A stretch of 64,000 nt of DNA from Roseovarius pelagicus. GTDB taxonomy: Bacteria > Pseudomonadota > Alphaproteobacteria > Rhodobacterales > Rhodobacteraceae. The stretch lies in NCBI RefSeq assembly GCF_025639885.1, contig NZ_CP106738.1, positions 682,001-746,000 on the forward strand, read 5' to 3'. Both the position numbers and the translations under genes were made by a program. Of this stretch, positions 19,785 to 29,159 are shown piece by piece; positions within the stretch are counted from its first letter, which is position 1, and every line of letters starts with the position of its first letter. The notes under the pieces are model-generated. The model ran no database searches, was not told where the DNA came from, and worked only from the letters and a program-made list of their open reading frames with translations.

Positions 19785-19862
19785 TGGTCGGGGCGGCGAG
19801 ATTCTGAACTCACGACCCCCTGTACCCAAAACAGGTGCGCTACCAGACTGCGCCACGCCCCG
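19785..19862 (-). tRNA. tRNA-Pro (anticodon TGG) with CCA encoded
   Basis: The minus strand folds as a cloverleaf: acceptor CGGGGCG/CGCCCCG, D stem GCGC/GCGC, anticodon stem CCTGT/ACAGG with loop TTTGGGT (anticodon TGG, reading CCA and other Pro codons), T stem GTGAG/CTCGC, discriminator A and genomic CCA. The T-loop reads TTCAGAAT, 8 nt instead of the near-universal 7 (expected TTCGAAT), so an extra base is present. This is either an assembly error or an unusual tRNA. It is transcribed in the same direction as the DUF192 gene upstream. Confidence 0.88.
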
Positions 19863-19923
19863 GACCATGGCGCGTGTCTAATGCGCAATTTCGGGATTGA
19901 AAAGCCCTAACAGACAAGAAGTT

Positions 19924-20412
19924 TCAGCAAGGCCAAACTGCCCGATCCGCCGCGACCGACGGGTGCCGTATCTCGCTGCCCGCGACGATCCCCAGACGTT
20001 CCGCCAGACCGCCGTTGATCTCCAGCACCAGACGCGTGTCGTTGCCGCTCATAATCGGTGACAGGCTATGCGGCTTGGCGCGATGATGTACCTTTTTCAC
20101 CGTGCCCGTCGCATCAATGAAAATCATATCGAGCGGAATCAGCGTGTTCTTCATCCAGAATCCCACGCGCCGCTCGTCAGGATAGACGAAAAGCATGCCG
20201 ACACTTTGCGGCATACTTTCGCGATGCATCAGACCCTTGGCGCGCTCGGCCTCATCGTCGGCCACGTCTACAGTAAAACGGGCCTGGCCCCAATCGCCGC
20301 GCAATTGCACCTGAGCCTCGCGGCACTCGTCCGCAAAAACCGTTCCTGCACCGAGACACAGCACCACGGCCAGTCCTAGTTTTCCGATTTTATCGCGCTT
20401 TCCCATCCACAC
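19924..20412 (-). CDS. DUF192 family protein, exported
   Basis: A 162-residue protein with an N-terminal hydrophobic export signal (LGLAVVLCLGAGTVFA, residues about 13-28) followed by the DUF192 domain. The landmark motifs AERAKGLMHRESMP, GMLFVYPDERRVGFWMKNTLIPLDMIF and VLEINGGLAERLGI are all present. The molecular function of DUF192 is unknown. The first ATG overlaps the end of the cold-shock gene by 37 bp; the ATG two codons on is also possible. The overlap implies co-transcription and coupled translation. Confidence 0.85.
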   Translation of the reverse strand: MWMGKRDKIGKLGLAVVLCLGAGTVFADECREAQVQLRGDWGQARFTVDVADDEAERAKGLMHRESMPQSVGMLFVYPDERRVGFWMKNTLIPLDMIFIDATGTVKKVHHRAKPHSLSPIMSGNDTRLVLEINGGLAERLGIVAGSEIRHPSVAADRAVWPC

Positions 20413-20900
20413 ACCTCCGTGGCCATTCGGCCACGCTTACCATCTATCACACGAATTGCCAGCGCCTCGCCCGGTTGCAGGTCCGCCAGACCCGACCGGC
20501 GCAACACTTCTATATGGACGAAAACATCCTCGTCGCGACCAAAGGTATTGGCAAAGCCGAATCCCTTACCCTTGTCGAACCACTTGATCCGCGCCGGTTC
20601 CAGCGTCGCGGCACGGATCAGTTCGGGGTCAATCTCGTCCAGATCGGCCAGCCCATTTGATTCGTCCGTACGCGGGGGGCAAATTTCATAAACCTCGACC
20701 GCCTGAACACCGCGCTCGGTATCCTGCACGTCGATCTCCACGCCCGCTTCATCCGCAACCGAGCTTTGCCCGAAGTTGCGCAGCACATTGGCATGCAACA
20801 AGATGTCGGGGCCACCTTCGTCAGCCACAACAAATCCGAACCCCTTAACGGGGTCGAACCACTTAACGTGCCCACGCACCCTGCGGACAGTGTCTTCCAT
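20376..20900 (-). CDS. double cold-shock-domain protein
   Basis: A 174-residue nucleic-acid-binding protein with two CSD OB-folds. The first, about residues 8-72, has VKWFDPVKGFGFVV and the second, about 100-165, has IKWFDKGKGFGFAN with DEDVFVHIE; each carries the RNP1-type KGFGF motif. The linker is acidic. Tandem-CSD proteins of this form are common in alphaproteobacteria and act as RNA chaperones or single-strand binders. An in-frame TTG at 20909 is an alternative start, but the ATG at 20898-20900 fits better. Confidence 0.87.
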   Translation of the reverse strand: MEDTVRRVRGHVKWFDPVKGFGFVVADEGGPDILLHANVLRNFGQSSVADEAGVEIDVQDTERGVQAVEVYEICPPRTDESNGLADLDEIDPELIRAATLEPARIKWFDKGKGFGFANTFGRDEDVFVHIEVLRRSGLADLQPGEALAIRVIDGKRGRMATEVCGWESAIKSEN

Positions 20901-21032
20901 TGACGTCAATATTCTCTCTTTCGACTGGTTCTGCAGCCCTCACCCCAACTATAACCTTCGTAGAAACTCTTGCTTGTTGCAAGCAGAAAACAGATGGCTT
21001 TTCAGGGCGTTGCAGTTTACGCGACGTGAGTG

Positions 21033-21638
21033 TCAAGGGTTCAGTCGAGCAATTTCCCATGGCATTTCAGGGGCTTCGCGACGCCATACAAACCGATCAT
21101 GCAAGCGAAATTCGCCATCGGCCCAGAATTCTATTTCCACCGGCGTAATCTTGAATCCGCCCCAAAATGGCGGCCGGGACGGATTTGTGCCGTGCCGTGC
21201 CGATACCTTGGCCACCTCAGCCATCAGCGCAGCACGGCTTTTTAGCGGGCGTGACTGGCGCGATGCCCAAGCCCCCAACCGAGATTTGAGCGATCGCGAG
21301 GCATAATAAGCATCCGCCTCTGGTCCTTCAAAACGCGCCACCTGACCGCGCACCCGCACCTGACGGCGCAGGGATTTCCAGTGCATCACAAACGCGGCCT
21401 GCCCGTTCACGGCCAGTTCGCCCCCTTTGGCGCTGTCATAATTTGTATAAAAGACAAAGCCATCGGCGGCGATTTCCTTTAGCAGCACCATGCGCACATT
21501 GGGCAGACCATCGGAATCCGCCGTCGCCAGCGCGATCGCATTCGGATCGTTCGGCTCCGAGGCCTCGGCCGCTGACAGCCAGCTCTGGGCGATCTCGAAT
21601 GGGTTGTCCCCTGAGAAAATGCCTGTCCGCTTGATCAT
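21033..21638 (-). CDS. pdxH: pyridoxamine 5'-phosphate oxidase PdxH
   Basis: A 201-residue FMN enzyme that oxidises pyridoxine or pyridoxamine 5'-phosphate to pyridoxal phosphate. Characteristic segments are [48 protein letters not shown] and the C-terminal [16 protein letters not shown] ending in NP. An AGGAGA sequence about 7 nt upstream supports the ATG at 21638 over the one at 21659. The 262 bp between this start and fabI hold no gene that I can identify and must carry divergent promoters. Confidence 0.93.
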   Translation of the reverse strand: MIKRTGIFSGDNPFEIAQSWLSAAEASEPNDPNAIALATADSDGLPNVRMVLLKEIAADGFVFYTNYDSAKGGELAVNGQAAFVMHWKSLRRQVRVRGQVARFEGPEADAYYASRSLKSRLGAWASRQSRPLKSRAALMAEVAKVSARHGTNPSRPPFWGGFKITPVEIEFWADGEFRLHDRFVWRREAPEMPWEIARLNP

Positions 21639-21921
21639 CTGGTCTCTCCTAGGGTCCATGCCGTCTTCGACATATGGCGCGAATCATCTCTTACCGGCGC
21701 TATCTGAGCATTGCTGATGCCCAGTACAACCCAGCAGGCTTTCTGCTGCGATACACGGCACGGGATTGCTCAAAGCGCGTCCTGACGACGTTAAATCAAC
21801 AATATGCTGTAGTAAAACGCGACAATCGGGGTTGTCTGGCTTTCGCGCAAAGCGGCGCTTCAGATTTTTCAAGAAACACTTTAAAGGATCAAAAGAGATA
21901 AAATTGGGCGGAGACCGGGAC

Positions 21922-22737
21922 ATGTCAAATCAACTGATGGCGGGCAAGCGCGGATTGATCATGGGCCTGGCCAATGACAAGTCTATCGCATGGGGCATTG
22001 CACGCGCCTGCGCCGATGCAGGCGCCGAGATGGCATTCTCCTATATGGGCGACGCGTTCAAGAAACGGGTAGAGCCGCTGGCCGCTCAACTAGGCGTCGA
22101 ACACCTGTTCGATTGCAACGTGTCCGACCCTGCCTCGATCGACACCGCCTTTGCCGAAATCGAAAAGGTCTGGGGCAAGATCGATTTTCTCGTTCACGCC
22201 ATCGGCTTTTCCGACAAGAACGAATTGCGTGGCCGCTATGTCGACACCAGCCGCGATAATTTCCTGATGACGATGGATGTCAGCTGCTACAGCTTCACGG
22301 CCGTCGCACAACGCGCCGAGAAAATGATGAATGACGGCGGCTCGATGCTGACCCTCACCTATTACGGTGCCGAACAGGTCATGCCGCATTACAATGTTAT
22401 GGGCGTAGCCAAGGCCGCACTGGAGGCATCGGTGAAATACCTCGCCGAGGATCTGGGCAAGGACGGCATCCGCGTCAACGCGATCAGTGCCGGCCCGATC
22501 AAGACGCTGGCCGCCAGCGGCATCGGCGATTTCCGCTATATCCTGAAATGGAACGAGTTGAATTCGCCCCTGCGCCGCAACGTGACCATCGACGACGTGG
22601 GCAAATCCGCCCTCTACCTGCTCAGCGATCTGGGCAGCGGCGTCACCGGCGAAAACCTGCATGTCGATGCGGGCTATCACATCGTCGGGATGAAGGCAGT
22701 GGATGCTCCCGATATCGACGCCACCAACAAGGGCTAA
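21922..22737 (+). CDS. fabI: enoyl-[acyl-carrier-protein] reductase (NADH) FabI
   Basis: A 271-residue short-chain dehydrogenase that catalyses the last step of each fatty-acid elongation cycle and is the triclosan target class. FabI hallmarks are KRGLIMGLANDKSIAWGIA at the N-terminal cofactor site, FLVHAIGFSDKNELRG, the Y-X6-K catalytic pair in YNVMGVAKAAL, and NAISAGPIKTLAASGI. The start at 21922 follows GGAGACC; the long upstream frame to 21766 is not used. The LysE-type gene follows 6 bp after the stop. Confidence 0.94.
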   Translation: MSNQLMAGKRGLIMGLANDKSIAWGIARACADAGAEMAFSYMGDAFKKRVEPLAAQLGVEHLFDCNVSDPASIDTAFAEIEKVWGKIDFLVHAIGFSDKNELRGRYVDTSRDNFLMTMDVSCYSFTAVAQRAEKMMNDGGSMLTLTYYGAEQVMPHYNVMGVAKAALEASVKYLAEDLGKDGIRVNAISAGPIKTLAASGIGDFRYILKWNELNSPLRRNVTIDDVGKSALYLLSDLGSGVTGENLHVDAGYHIVGMKAVDAPDIDATNKG

Positions 22738-22743
22738 TACGCG

Positions 22744-23349
22744 ATGGAACTGGCGCACCTCATTGCCTTTAACCTCGCACTTCTGGCGGCCATTGCCAGC
22801 CCCGGCCCGTCCCTGCTGTTTCTGATCAAGACCACACTGACCGCCGGTCGCCGCGCAGGCATCGCCGCCGCTGCTGGTCTGGCGCTGATGGCGGCACTAT
22901 GGACGTTGATGGCGCTACTTGGCCTTGATGGAATCTTCACCCTGTTCCCTTGGCTATACGCCGTGTTGAAAACGCTGGGTGCCGCCTACCTGATCTATAT
23001 CGCGGTGATGACATGGCGGCATGCCAGCCAACCGGTGACATCCGGCGATGCGCCAGCAACGCGACGCGCGTTCCTGTCCGGGTTCCTCGTCAACCTCGGT
23101 AATCCTAAATCGGTGTTCTTTTCCGCGGCTGTTCTGGTGGTGATATTCCCCGCCGACCTCGGTGCCGCTGAGAAGGCGGTAATTTTCGCCAACCACCTAA
23201 CTGTGGAAATGATCGTACAGCCGATGCTCGCGATCATGCTCTCGACCACCGCCATCAGCCGCCGCTATCTGGCGTTCAAACCGGTGCTGGACCGGATCAC
23301 CGCCGCCGTACTGGGCGCACTCGGCCTGCGTCTGCTGCTCAGCCGTTAA
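22744..23349 (+). CDS. LysE/RhtB family exporter
   Basis: A 201-residue inner-membrane protein with about five to six hydrophobic helices. The N-terminal family signature SPGPSLLFLIKTTLTAGRRAGIAAAAG is clear. Members export amino acids or their derivatives such as lysine, homoserine or threonine; the substrate here cannot be assigned. It begins 6 bp after fabI and is followed by gpt after 18 bp, so it is probably in the same transcript. Confidence 0.83.
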   Translation: MELAHLIAFNLALLAAIASPGPSLLFLIKTTLTAGRRAGIAAAAGLALMAALWTLMALLGLDGIFTLFPWLYAVLKTLGAAYLIYIAVMTWRHASQPVTSGDAPATRRAFLSGFLVNLGNPKSVFFSAAVLVVIFPADLGAAEKAVIFANHLTVEMIVQPMLAIMLSTTAISRRYLAFKPVLDRITAAVLGALGLRLLLSR

Positions 23350-23367
23350 CCAAATCGGAGACTTGCC

Positions 23368-23868
23368 ATGATCGACCCACTGCCGCATGAAAAAGGCTTT
23401 CACGTCAGCTGGGACCAGTTGCACCGCGATGCGCGCGCATTGGCGTGGCGGCTGGACGGGCATGGGCCTGACGATGGCAACTGGCGCGCCGTGGTGGCGA
23501 TCACGCGGGGCGGCATGGCACCGGCGATGATTGTCGCGCGCGAGTTGGACATCCGCACCGTCGATACCATCAGCGTCAAGAGCTACAACCATCAGACCCA
23601 GAGCGAACCAAAGGTGATCAAGTCGCCCGATATGGACGTGATCGGTGACGGCACCGGCGTGCTGATCGTTGATGACCTCGTCGATACCGGTCGCACGCTC
23701 GAAGTGGTACGCGCCCACATGCCCAATGCCCATGTCGCCACGGTCTATGCCAAGCCGATGGGGCGATCACAGGTTCAGACCTTCGTGACCGAAGTCAGTC
23801 AGGACACTTGGATCTTTTTCCCGTGGGACATGGCCCTGCAATATGTCGAACCCTATCGCGGCGCCTGA
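23368..23868 (+). CDS. gpt: xanthine phosphoribosyltransferase Gpt
   Basis: A 166-residue type I phosphoribosyltransferase salvaging xanthine, guanine or hypoxanthine with PRPP. The PRPP-binding loop [18 protein letters not shown] and the flexible-loop region [20 protein letters not shown] are typical, and the C-terminal WIFFPWD motif is diagnostic of the Gpt branch. CGGAGAC upstream gives a good ribosome-binding site. It follows the LysE-type gene closely. Confidence 0.92.
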   Translation: MIDPLPHEKGFHVSWDQLHRDARALAWRLDGHGPDDGNWRAVVAITRGGMAPAMIVARELDIRTVDTISVKSYNHQTQSEPKVIKSPDMDVIGDGTGVLIVDDLVDTGRTLEVVRAHMPNAHVATVYAKPMGRSQVQTFVTEVSQDTWIFFPWDMALQYVEPYRGA

Positions 23869-23954
23869 TCCGGCACCGATGTAATACCTACACGATACCG
23901 ACGTGATACCGACGCGGCAAAACCGCTGCAAAACCGCCCTGCCCGGAGCCTCCG

Positions 23955-25151
23955 ATGACCCGCACTTCCAGCACCTTTCTGCCTCCTGTCATGGAATCCC
24001 GTCGCTGGCTTGACGGCATCACGTTCAGTGCCGACCGCCCGCTGATCAACGTCAGTCAGGCGGCCCCGGTCGACCCGCCGCCACATGCGCTGCGGCAGGC
24101 CATCGCCGATGCCGCGCTCACCCAGACCGATGCCCATCTTTACGGCCCCGTACTGGGGCTGCCCGAACTGCGCCACGAGGTCGCGACGCAGTGGAGCGCG
24201 GGCTATGGTGGTGCCGTGGCGGCAGACAATGTCGCGATCACGTCTGGCTGCAATCAAGCGTTCTGCGCGGCCATCGTCACGCTATGCGATCAAGGGGATG
24301 AGGTAATCCTGCCAACCCCATGGTATTTCAATCATAAAATGTGGCTAGATATGAACGGTGTACGCACCATTCCCCTGCCCGTCGGCGCGGGCTTGCTGCC
24401 CGACCCGGAAAAGGCCGCCGCACGCATCACCCCTCGCACCCGCGCCATTGCCTTGGTCACGCCGAACAATCCGGGCGGTGTGGAATATCCTGCCGATCTG
24501 GTTCGTGCCTTCTTTGACCTCGCACGCAGCCGCGGCATCGCCCTGATCCTCGATGAGACCTATCGTAACTTTGATTCCCGAACCGGCGCACCACATGACC
24601 TTCTGACCGATCCCGACTGGGCGGAGACGCTGATCCAGCTCTATTCGTTTTCCAAGGCCTACCGCCTGACCGGCCACAGAGTCGGCGCGATGATCAGTTC
24701 ACCGCAACGTCTTGCTGAAGCAGAGAAATTTCTGGATACCGTTACAATCTGTCCGAACCAGCTAGGCCAGATCGCGGCGCTGTGGGGGATGCAGAATCTG
24801 GCGCAATGGCTCTCGGGGGAACGCGCTGAAATCCTTGATCGCCGCGCGGCGATCGAAGACAACATGCCCGCGCTGGAAACCGACGGCTGGCGCTTGCTGG
24901 GATGTGGCGCTTACTTCGCATATCTTCAGCATCCCTTTGCAGACAGCTCTGCCACGCTAGCCCCGAAACTGGTCCGCGAGGCAGGTGTTCTGCTGCTGCC
25001 GGGCACCATGTTCACCCCTCAGGGCGATCCGCTCGGCTTGCGCAGTTTTCGCGTGGCCTTTGCCAATGTGGACCGCGATGGTATCGGCGCACTGATGCAC
25101 CGGTTGTCGGGTCTTGGCTGGCCTCTTGCCCCGGACCGGGCCAACGCGTAG
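23955..25151 (+). CDS. PLP-dependent aminotransferase, class I/II
   Basis: A 398-residue fold-type I aminotransferase. The Schiff-base lysine is K234 in SFSKAYRLTGHRVG, with NNPGG at the substrate/PLP site and LILDETYRNF carrying the cofactor Asp/Tyr. The N-terminal region PLINVSQAAP resembles aspartate/aromatic-type enzymes. The substrate is not assignable. A short direct repeat (GATACCGACG at 23894-23903 and 23905-23914) lies upstream. Confidence 0.87.
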   Translation: MTRTSSTFLPPVMESRRWLDGITFSADRPLINVSQAAPVDPPPHALRQAIADAALTQTDAHLYGPVLGLPELRHEVATQWSAGYGGAVAADNVAITSGCNQAFCAAIVTLCDQGDEVILPTPWYFNHKMWLDMNGVRTIPLPVGAGLLPDPEKAAARITPRTRAIALVTPNNPGGVEYPADLVRAFFDLARSRGIALILDETYRNFDSRTGAPHDLLTDPDWAETLIQLYSFSKAYRLTGHRVGAMISSPQRLAEAEKFLDTVTICPNQLGQIAALWGMQNLAQWLSGERAEILDRRAAIEDNMPALETDGWRLLGCGAYFAYLQHPFADSSATLAPKLVREAGVLLLPGTMFTPQGDPLGLRSFRVAFANVDRDGIGALMHRLSGLGWPLAPDRANA

Positions 25152-25218
25152 ACAGTCCCGGACCTGACCGCCACCGGCGGCAAACGCAGGCTATGCAAGC
25201 GCATCAAAAGAGGGCCCG

Positions 25219-27060
25219 ATGAAAGGCAACACCGTTTCCAAATCCGCGATGTGGGTGCTTATGGCCCTGCTGATCCTTGGCCTTGGCGGCTTTGGCGTCA
25301 CCAACCTGTCCGGCAATGTCCGCAGTGTCGGGACCGTCGGCGATGCCGAGATTGACCTGAACGCCTATGCCCGCGCGCTACAGGCCGAGATCCGCGCGCT
25401 TGAGGCAGATCGCGGCGAACCGGTCTCGTTCGCGCAGGCGCAGGCTGATGGTGTAGATGCCCGCGTACTGTCCCGACTGGTATCCGAGGCCGCACTGGAC
25501 CATGAAACATCCCGGCTGGGCCTGTCCATCGGAGACACAAACCTGCGCGACCAGATCCTCGACATTCCCGGATTTCGCGGTATCGACGGTAAATTCGACC
25601 GCGAGGCCTATACGTTCGCCCTTGATCAGGCCGGTCTCAGCGAAGCCGCGTTTGAGGCTGATATCCGCGCAGAAACTGCCCGGACGCTGGTGCAAGGGGC
25701 CATTCTCTCTGGAGTGAGCACACCGACCGCTTATACTGACGCGATCCTGACCTATGTGGGCGAGGCGCGCGATGTCACGATGGCAACGCTCGCGCGTGGT
25801 GATCTGACGACCGGGTTGCCAGAGCCGACTGACGAGGATTTGCGCAGCTATCATCAGTCCCACCTGCCCGATTTCACCAAGCCGGAAACCCGCGCGATCA
25901 CCTATGTCTGGCTTACGCCCGAGATGATCATCGACGAGGTCGAAGTGGACGACGCCGCCCTGCGCGAGGCGTATGAGGCGCGACTGGACGAATTCATTCA
26001 GCCCGAGCGCCGCCTCGTCGAACGTCTGGCGTTTCCCGATCGCGCCGCAGCAGAAGCTGCTAAAGCCGAGATCGACGCAGGTACCCGCAGTTTCGAGGAT
26101 TTCGTAGAGGATCGCGGACTGGAATTGAGCGATGTAGATATGGGCGATGTCGCCTTGGGCGATCTGGATGGTGCTGGGTCCGACGTATTCGCAGCCAATG
26201 TCGGCGATATTGCCGGTCCGCTCGACAGTCCCATCGGTCCTGCCCTGTTCCGTGTAAACGCCGTGCTTCAGGCGACTGAAACCACCTATGAAGACGCCGA
26301 GGCAGAGTTGCGTGACGCACTTGCAGGCGACCGGGCCCGTCGCGTGATCGACGCCCAGATCGACACTGTTGACGATCTGCTGGCAGGTGGTGCCACGCTG
26401 GAGGATATCGCAGATGAGACGGACATGGAGCTGGGTCAGATCGACTGGCACGGGGGGGTCGTAGAAGGCATCAGCGCCTATACCGGTTTCCGTCAGGCCG
26501 CGCCGACAATCACCACCTCTGACTACCCCGAAGTCGCAACGCTGGAAGACGGCTCGATCTTTGCCATGCGGCTCGACGGGATTACCGAGCCCGAGATTCA
26601 GCCGCTCGAAGATGTACGCGCAGCCGTTCGCTCGGCCTGGCTGACACAGTCGGCCACGGACGCATTGCGGTCCCAGATCGCCGATCAGGTCACGGCGTTG
26701 CAGAACGGCGACAGCTTCGAGGATACAGGTCTTGCCAGCGAATCCGTGATTGGTCTGACGCGTCGTGGTTTCCAGCCCGGAACGCCACCCGAATTCATCG
26801 AAACCGTTTTCAAGATGGCAGAGGGCGACGTCACCCTAATTGACGGCAATGAAAGTCTGTTCATTGTGCGTCTCGACCAGATCACCCCGCCTAATGACGA
26901 GGACCCCGAACTGGCGCAGCTGCGCAAGGGACTTGCCGATCAGGCAGCGGGCATTATCGCACAGGACTTTTATCAGGTGCTGGCTGCCGACATCCGCAAC
27001 CGCGCTGGCATCACGCTGGACCAGCAGGCGTTGAATGCCGTCCATGCGAACTTTCAGTAG
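25219..27060 (+). CDS. peptidylprolyl isomerase / SurA N-terminal domain protein (PpiD-like)
   Basis: A 613-residue envelope foldase anchored by one N-terminal helix (MWVLMALLILGLGGFGVTNL, residues about 11-30) with a large periplasmic region. A SurA_N_3-type chaperone domain spans roughly residues 35-200, a parvulin-like PPIC domain roughly 240-360, and a C-terminal region contains repeated chaperone-like segments. Its role is folding of outer-membrane and periplasmic proteins at the translocon exit. The gene directly precedes trpE with 12 bp between them, an arrangement I remember from other Rhodobacterales. Confidence 0.85.
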   Translation: MKGNTVSKSAMWVLMALLILGLGGFGVTNLSGNVRSVGTVGDAEIDLNAYARALQAEIRALEADRGEPVSFAQAQADGVDARVLSRLVSEAALDHETSRLGLSIGDTNLRDQILDIPGFRGIDGKFDREAYTFALDQAGLSEAAFEADIRAETARTLVQGAILSGVSTPTAYTDAILTYVGEARDVTMATLARGDLTTGLPEPTDEDLRSYHQSHLPDFTKPETRAITYVWLTPEMIIDEVEVDDAALREAYEARLDEFIQPERRLVERLAFPDRAAAEAAKAEIDAGTRSFEDFVEDRGLELSDVDMGDVALGDLDGAGSDVFAANVGDIAGPLDSPIGPALFRVNAVLQATETTYEDAEAELRDALAGDRARRVIDAQIDTVDDLLAGGATLEDIADETDMELGQIDWHGGVVEGISAYTGFRQAAPTITTSDYPEVATLEDGSIFAMRLDGITEPEIQPLEDVRAAVRSAWLTQSATDALRSQIADQVTALQNGDSFEDTGLASESVIGLTRRGFQPGTPPEFIETVFKMAEGDVTLIDGNESLFIVRLDQITPPNDEDPELAQLRKGLADQAAGIIAQDFYQVLAADIRNRAGITLDQQALNAVHANFQ

Positions 27061-27072
27061 GGCGCACGATTG

Positions 27073-28584
27073 ATGGAACTGACCCCCAAATTCGACGACT
27101 TTGCCCCGCGCTTTGACGCGGGCAAGGCTCAGGTGGTCTATGCCCGTCTCGCGGCCGACCTCGACACACCCGTGTCGTTGATGCTCAAGCTGACGGATGC
27201 AGCCCCCGACGCATTCATGCTGGAATCGGTCACCGGTGGCGAGGTGCGTGGGCGCTATTCGATCATCGGGATGAAACCGGACCTGATCTGGAAATGCCAC
27301 GGCACCACCAGTCAGATCAACCGACAGGCCCGCTTTGACGGTGATGCCTTCACCGCTCAGGATGGTGATCCGCTGGACAACCTGCGGTCATTGATCGCCG
27401 AAAGCCGTATTGACCTGCCAGACGGCCTGCCCGCTGCCAGTGCGGGACTCTTTGGCTATCTCGGCTATGACATGATCCGTCTGGTCGAACACCTGCCAGA
27501 CGTGAACCCTGACCCGCTTGGCCTGCCTGATGCGGTCATGCTGCGCCCCTCTGTCGTGGCTGTGCTTGACGGTGTCAAAGGCGAGGTCATCGTCGTGGCC
27601 CCGGCATGGACAGATCAGGGTCAATCCGCCCGTGCCGCCTATGCTCAGGCTGCTGAACGGGTGATGGATGCGGTGCGTGATCTGGAACGTGCGCTGCCCC
27701 GCGCCAGTCGCGAGATGGGCGAGGCGCACGAGGATGCGCCGCCAGTGTCGAATTTCACCCGCGATGCCTATAAGGACGTCGTAGAGAAAGCCAAGGAATA
27801 TATCCGCGCGGGCGACATTTTTCAGGTGGTGCCCTCGCAACGCTGGACACAGCCGTTTGCCCAACCGCCTTTCGCGCTCTATCGCTCCTTGCGCCGCACG
27901 AACCCGTCCCCCTTCATGTTCTATTTCAATTTCGGCGGTTTTCAGGTGGTGGGTGCCAGCCCCGAGATCCTTGTGCGGGTCTTTGGCAAAGAGGTCACGA
28001 TCCGTCCCATCGCAGGCACCCGCCCACGCGGCGCAACACCCGAGGAAGATCGCGCGAACGAGGCCGATCTTCTGGCCGATCAGAAAGAACTGGCAGAACA
28101 TCTGATGCTGCTCGATCTGGGCCGCAACGATACCGGGCGCGTCAGCAAGATCGGCACAGTCCACCCGACCGAAGAATTCATTATCGAACGTTACAGCCAT
28201 GTGATGCACATCGTCAGCAACGTCGTGGGCGAACTGGCCGAGGATCAGGACGCACTCAGCGCCCTGTTGGCCGGACTGCCTGCTGGGACCGTCAGTGGCG
28301 CGCCCAAAGTTCGCGCGATGGAAATTATCGACGAGCTGGAGCCAGAAAAACGCGGCGTCTATGGCGGCGGCGTGGGGTATTTCAGTGCCGGTGGCGATAT
28401 GGACGTCTGCATCGCCCTGCGGACGGCGGTGGTCAAGGATCACAAGCTCTATATTCAGGCCGGTGGCGGTGTGGTCTATGACAGCGACCCCGAGGCGGAA
28501 TATATGGAAACCGTGCATAAATCGAACGCCATCCGACGCGCCGCAGCCGACGCCGCACGCTTCACCGGCGATGGCAACACGTAG
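27073..28584 (+). CDS. trpE: anthranilate synthase component I TrpE
   Basis: A 503-residue chorismate-utilising enzyme forming anthranilate with TrpG. The tryptophan feedback-site motif appears as MLESVTGGEVRGRYS near residue 50, and catalytic motifs IAGTRPRGATPEEDR, LLDLGRNDTGRVS and GAPKVRAMEIIDELE are intact. The ATG at 27073 is preceded by an in-frame TTG at 27070. The TAG stop lies inside a 24-bp palindromic repeat (28581-28604). TrpG is not adjacent: a pseudouridine synthase and an opposite-strand gene intervene. Confidence 0.94.
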   Translation: MELTPKFDDFAPRFDAGKAQVVYARLAADLDTPVSLMLKLTDAAPDAFMLESVTGGEVRGRYSIIGMKPDLIWKCHGTTSQINRQARFDGDAFTAQDGDPLDNLRSLIAESRIDLPDGLPAASAGLFGYLGYDMIRLVEHLPDVNPDPLGLPDAVMLRPSVVAVLDGVKGEVIVVAPAWTDQGQSARAAYAQAAERVMDAVRDLERALPRASREMGEAHEDAPPVSNFTRDAYKDVVEKAKEYIRAGDIFQVVPSQRWTQPFAQPPFALYRSLRRTNPSPFMFYFNFGGFQVVGASPEILVRVFGKEVTIRPIAGTRPRGATPEEDRANEADLLADQKELAEHLMLLDLGRNDTGRVSKIGTVHPTEEFIIERYSHVMHIVSNVVGELAEDQDALSALLAGLPAGTVSGAPKVRAMEIIDELEPEKRGVYGGGVGYFSAGGDMDVCIALRTAVVKDHKLYIQAGGGVVYDSDPEAEYMETVHKSNAIRRAAADAARFTGDGNT

Positions 28585-28604
28585 GCCGGGCTTCAGCCCG
28601 GCAC
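28581..28604. repeat. 24-bp palindromic repeat, copy 2
   Basis: Identical over 24 bp to the unit at 15218-15241, with core GGCCGGGCTTCAGCCCGGC. Its TAG provides the trpE stop codon and it ends 7 bp before the next ATG. Confidence 0.7.
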
Positions 28605-28611
28605 GCGCCCC

Positions 28612-29157
28612 ATGACCCGTCTCATCCTCTTTAACAAACCGCATGGTGTCCTGTCGCAATTCACCGACAAGGGAACCGAAGGCAGCCCGCGCGCCACGCT
28701 TTCCGATTACATTGACCTACCCGGCGTCTATCCCGCCGGGAGGTTGGACCGCGACAGCGAGGGGCTACTGATCCTGACCGATGACGGCAAACTACAAGCG
28801 CGCATTGCCGACCCGCGCTATAAACAACCCAAGACCTATCTGGTTCAGGTCGAAGGCTTGCCCGACGACACTGCCCTGCACGCTCTTGCCAAAGGTGTCA
28901 CACTGAAGGATGGGCAGACCCGTCCTGCACAGGTGCGCCGGATCGATCCGCCCGACCTCTGGCCCCGCGACCCGCCTGTGCGCTACCGCAAATCCGTGCC
29001 CGACTGCTGGCTCGAGATCATCATCTCTGAAGGGCGCAACCGGCAAGTGCGACGCATGACCGCCCATGTGGGCCACCCGACACTGCGTCTGGTGCGTTGG
29101 CAGATCGGCGGGTGGTCATTAGACGGTATCGCGCCGGGTGCATGGCGCGACGGCTAA
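28612..29157 (+). CDS. rRNA pseudouridine synthase, RsuA/RluE family
   Basis: A 181-residue pseudouridine synthase lacking the S4 domain, as in RluE (23S rRNA U2457). The catalytic aspartate is D46 in [17 protein letters not shown], and [20 protein letters not shown] is the conserved C-terminal motif. The short length and absence of an S4 domain favour RluE over RsuA or RluB. Only the palindromic repeat separates it from trpE. Confidence 0.87.
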   Translation: MTRLILFNKPHGVLSQFTDKGTEGSPRATLSDYIDLPGVYPAGRLDRDSEGLLILTDDGKLQARIADPRYKQPKTYLVQVEGLPDDTALHALAKGVTLKDGQTRPAQVRRIDPPDLWPRDPPVRYRKSVPDCWLEIIISEGRNRQVRRMTAHVGHPTLRLVRWQIGGWSLDGIAPGAWRDG

Positions 29158-29159
29158 TG

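Noticed and set aside
23881..23917. Tandem repeat GATACCGACG as an operator or repeat array
   Set aside because: Only two 10-bp copies with an 11-bp period; too short to support a function.
27388..28659. Open frame of 423 codons antisense to trpE
   Set aside because: trpE is intact with catalytic motifs; the opposite frame has no recognisable domain.
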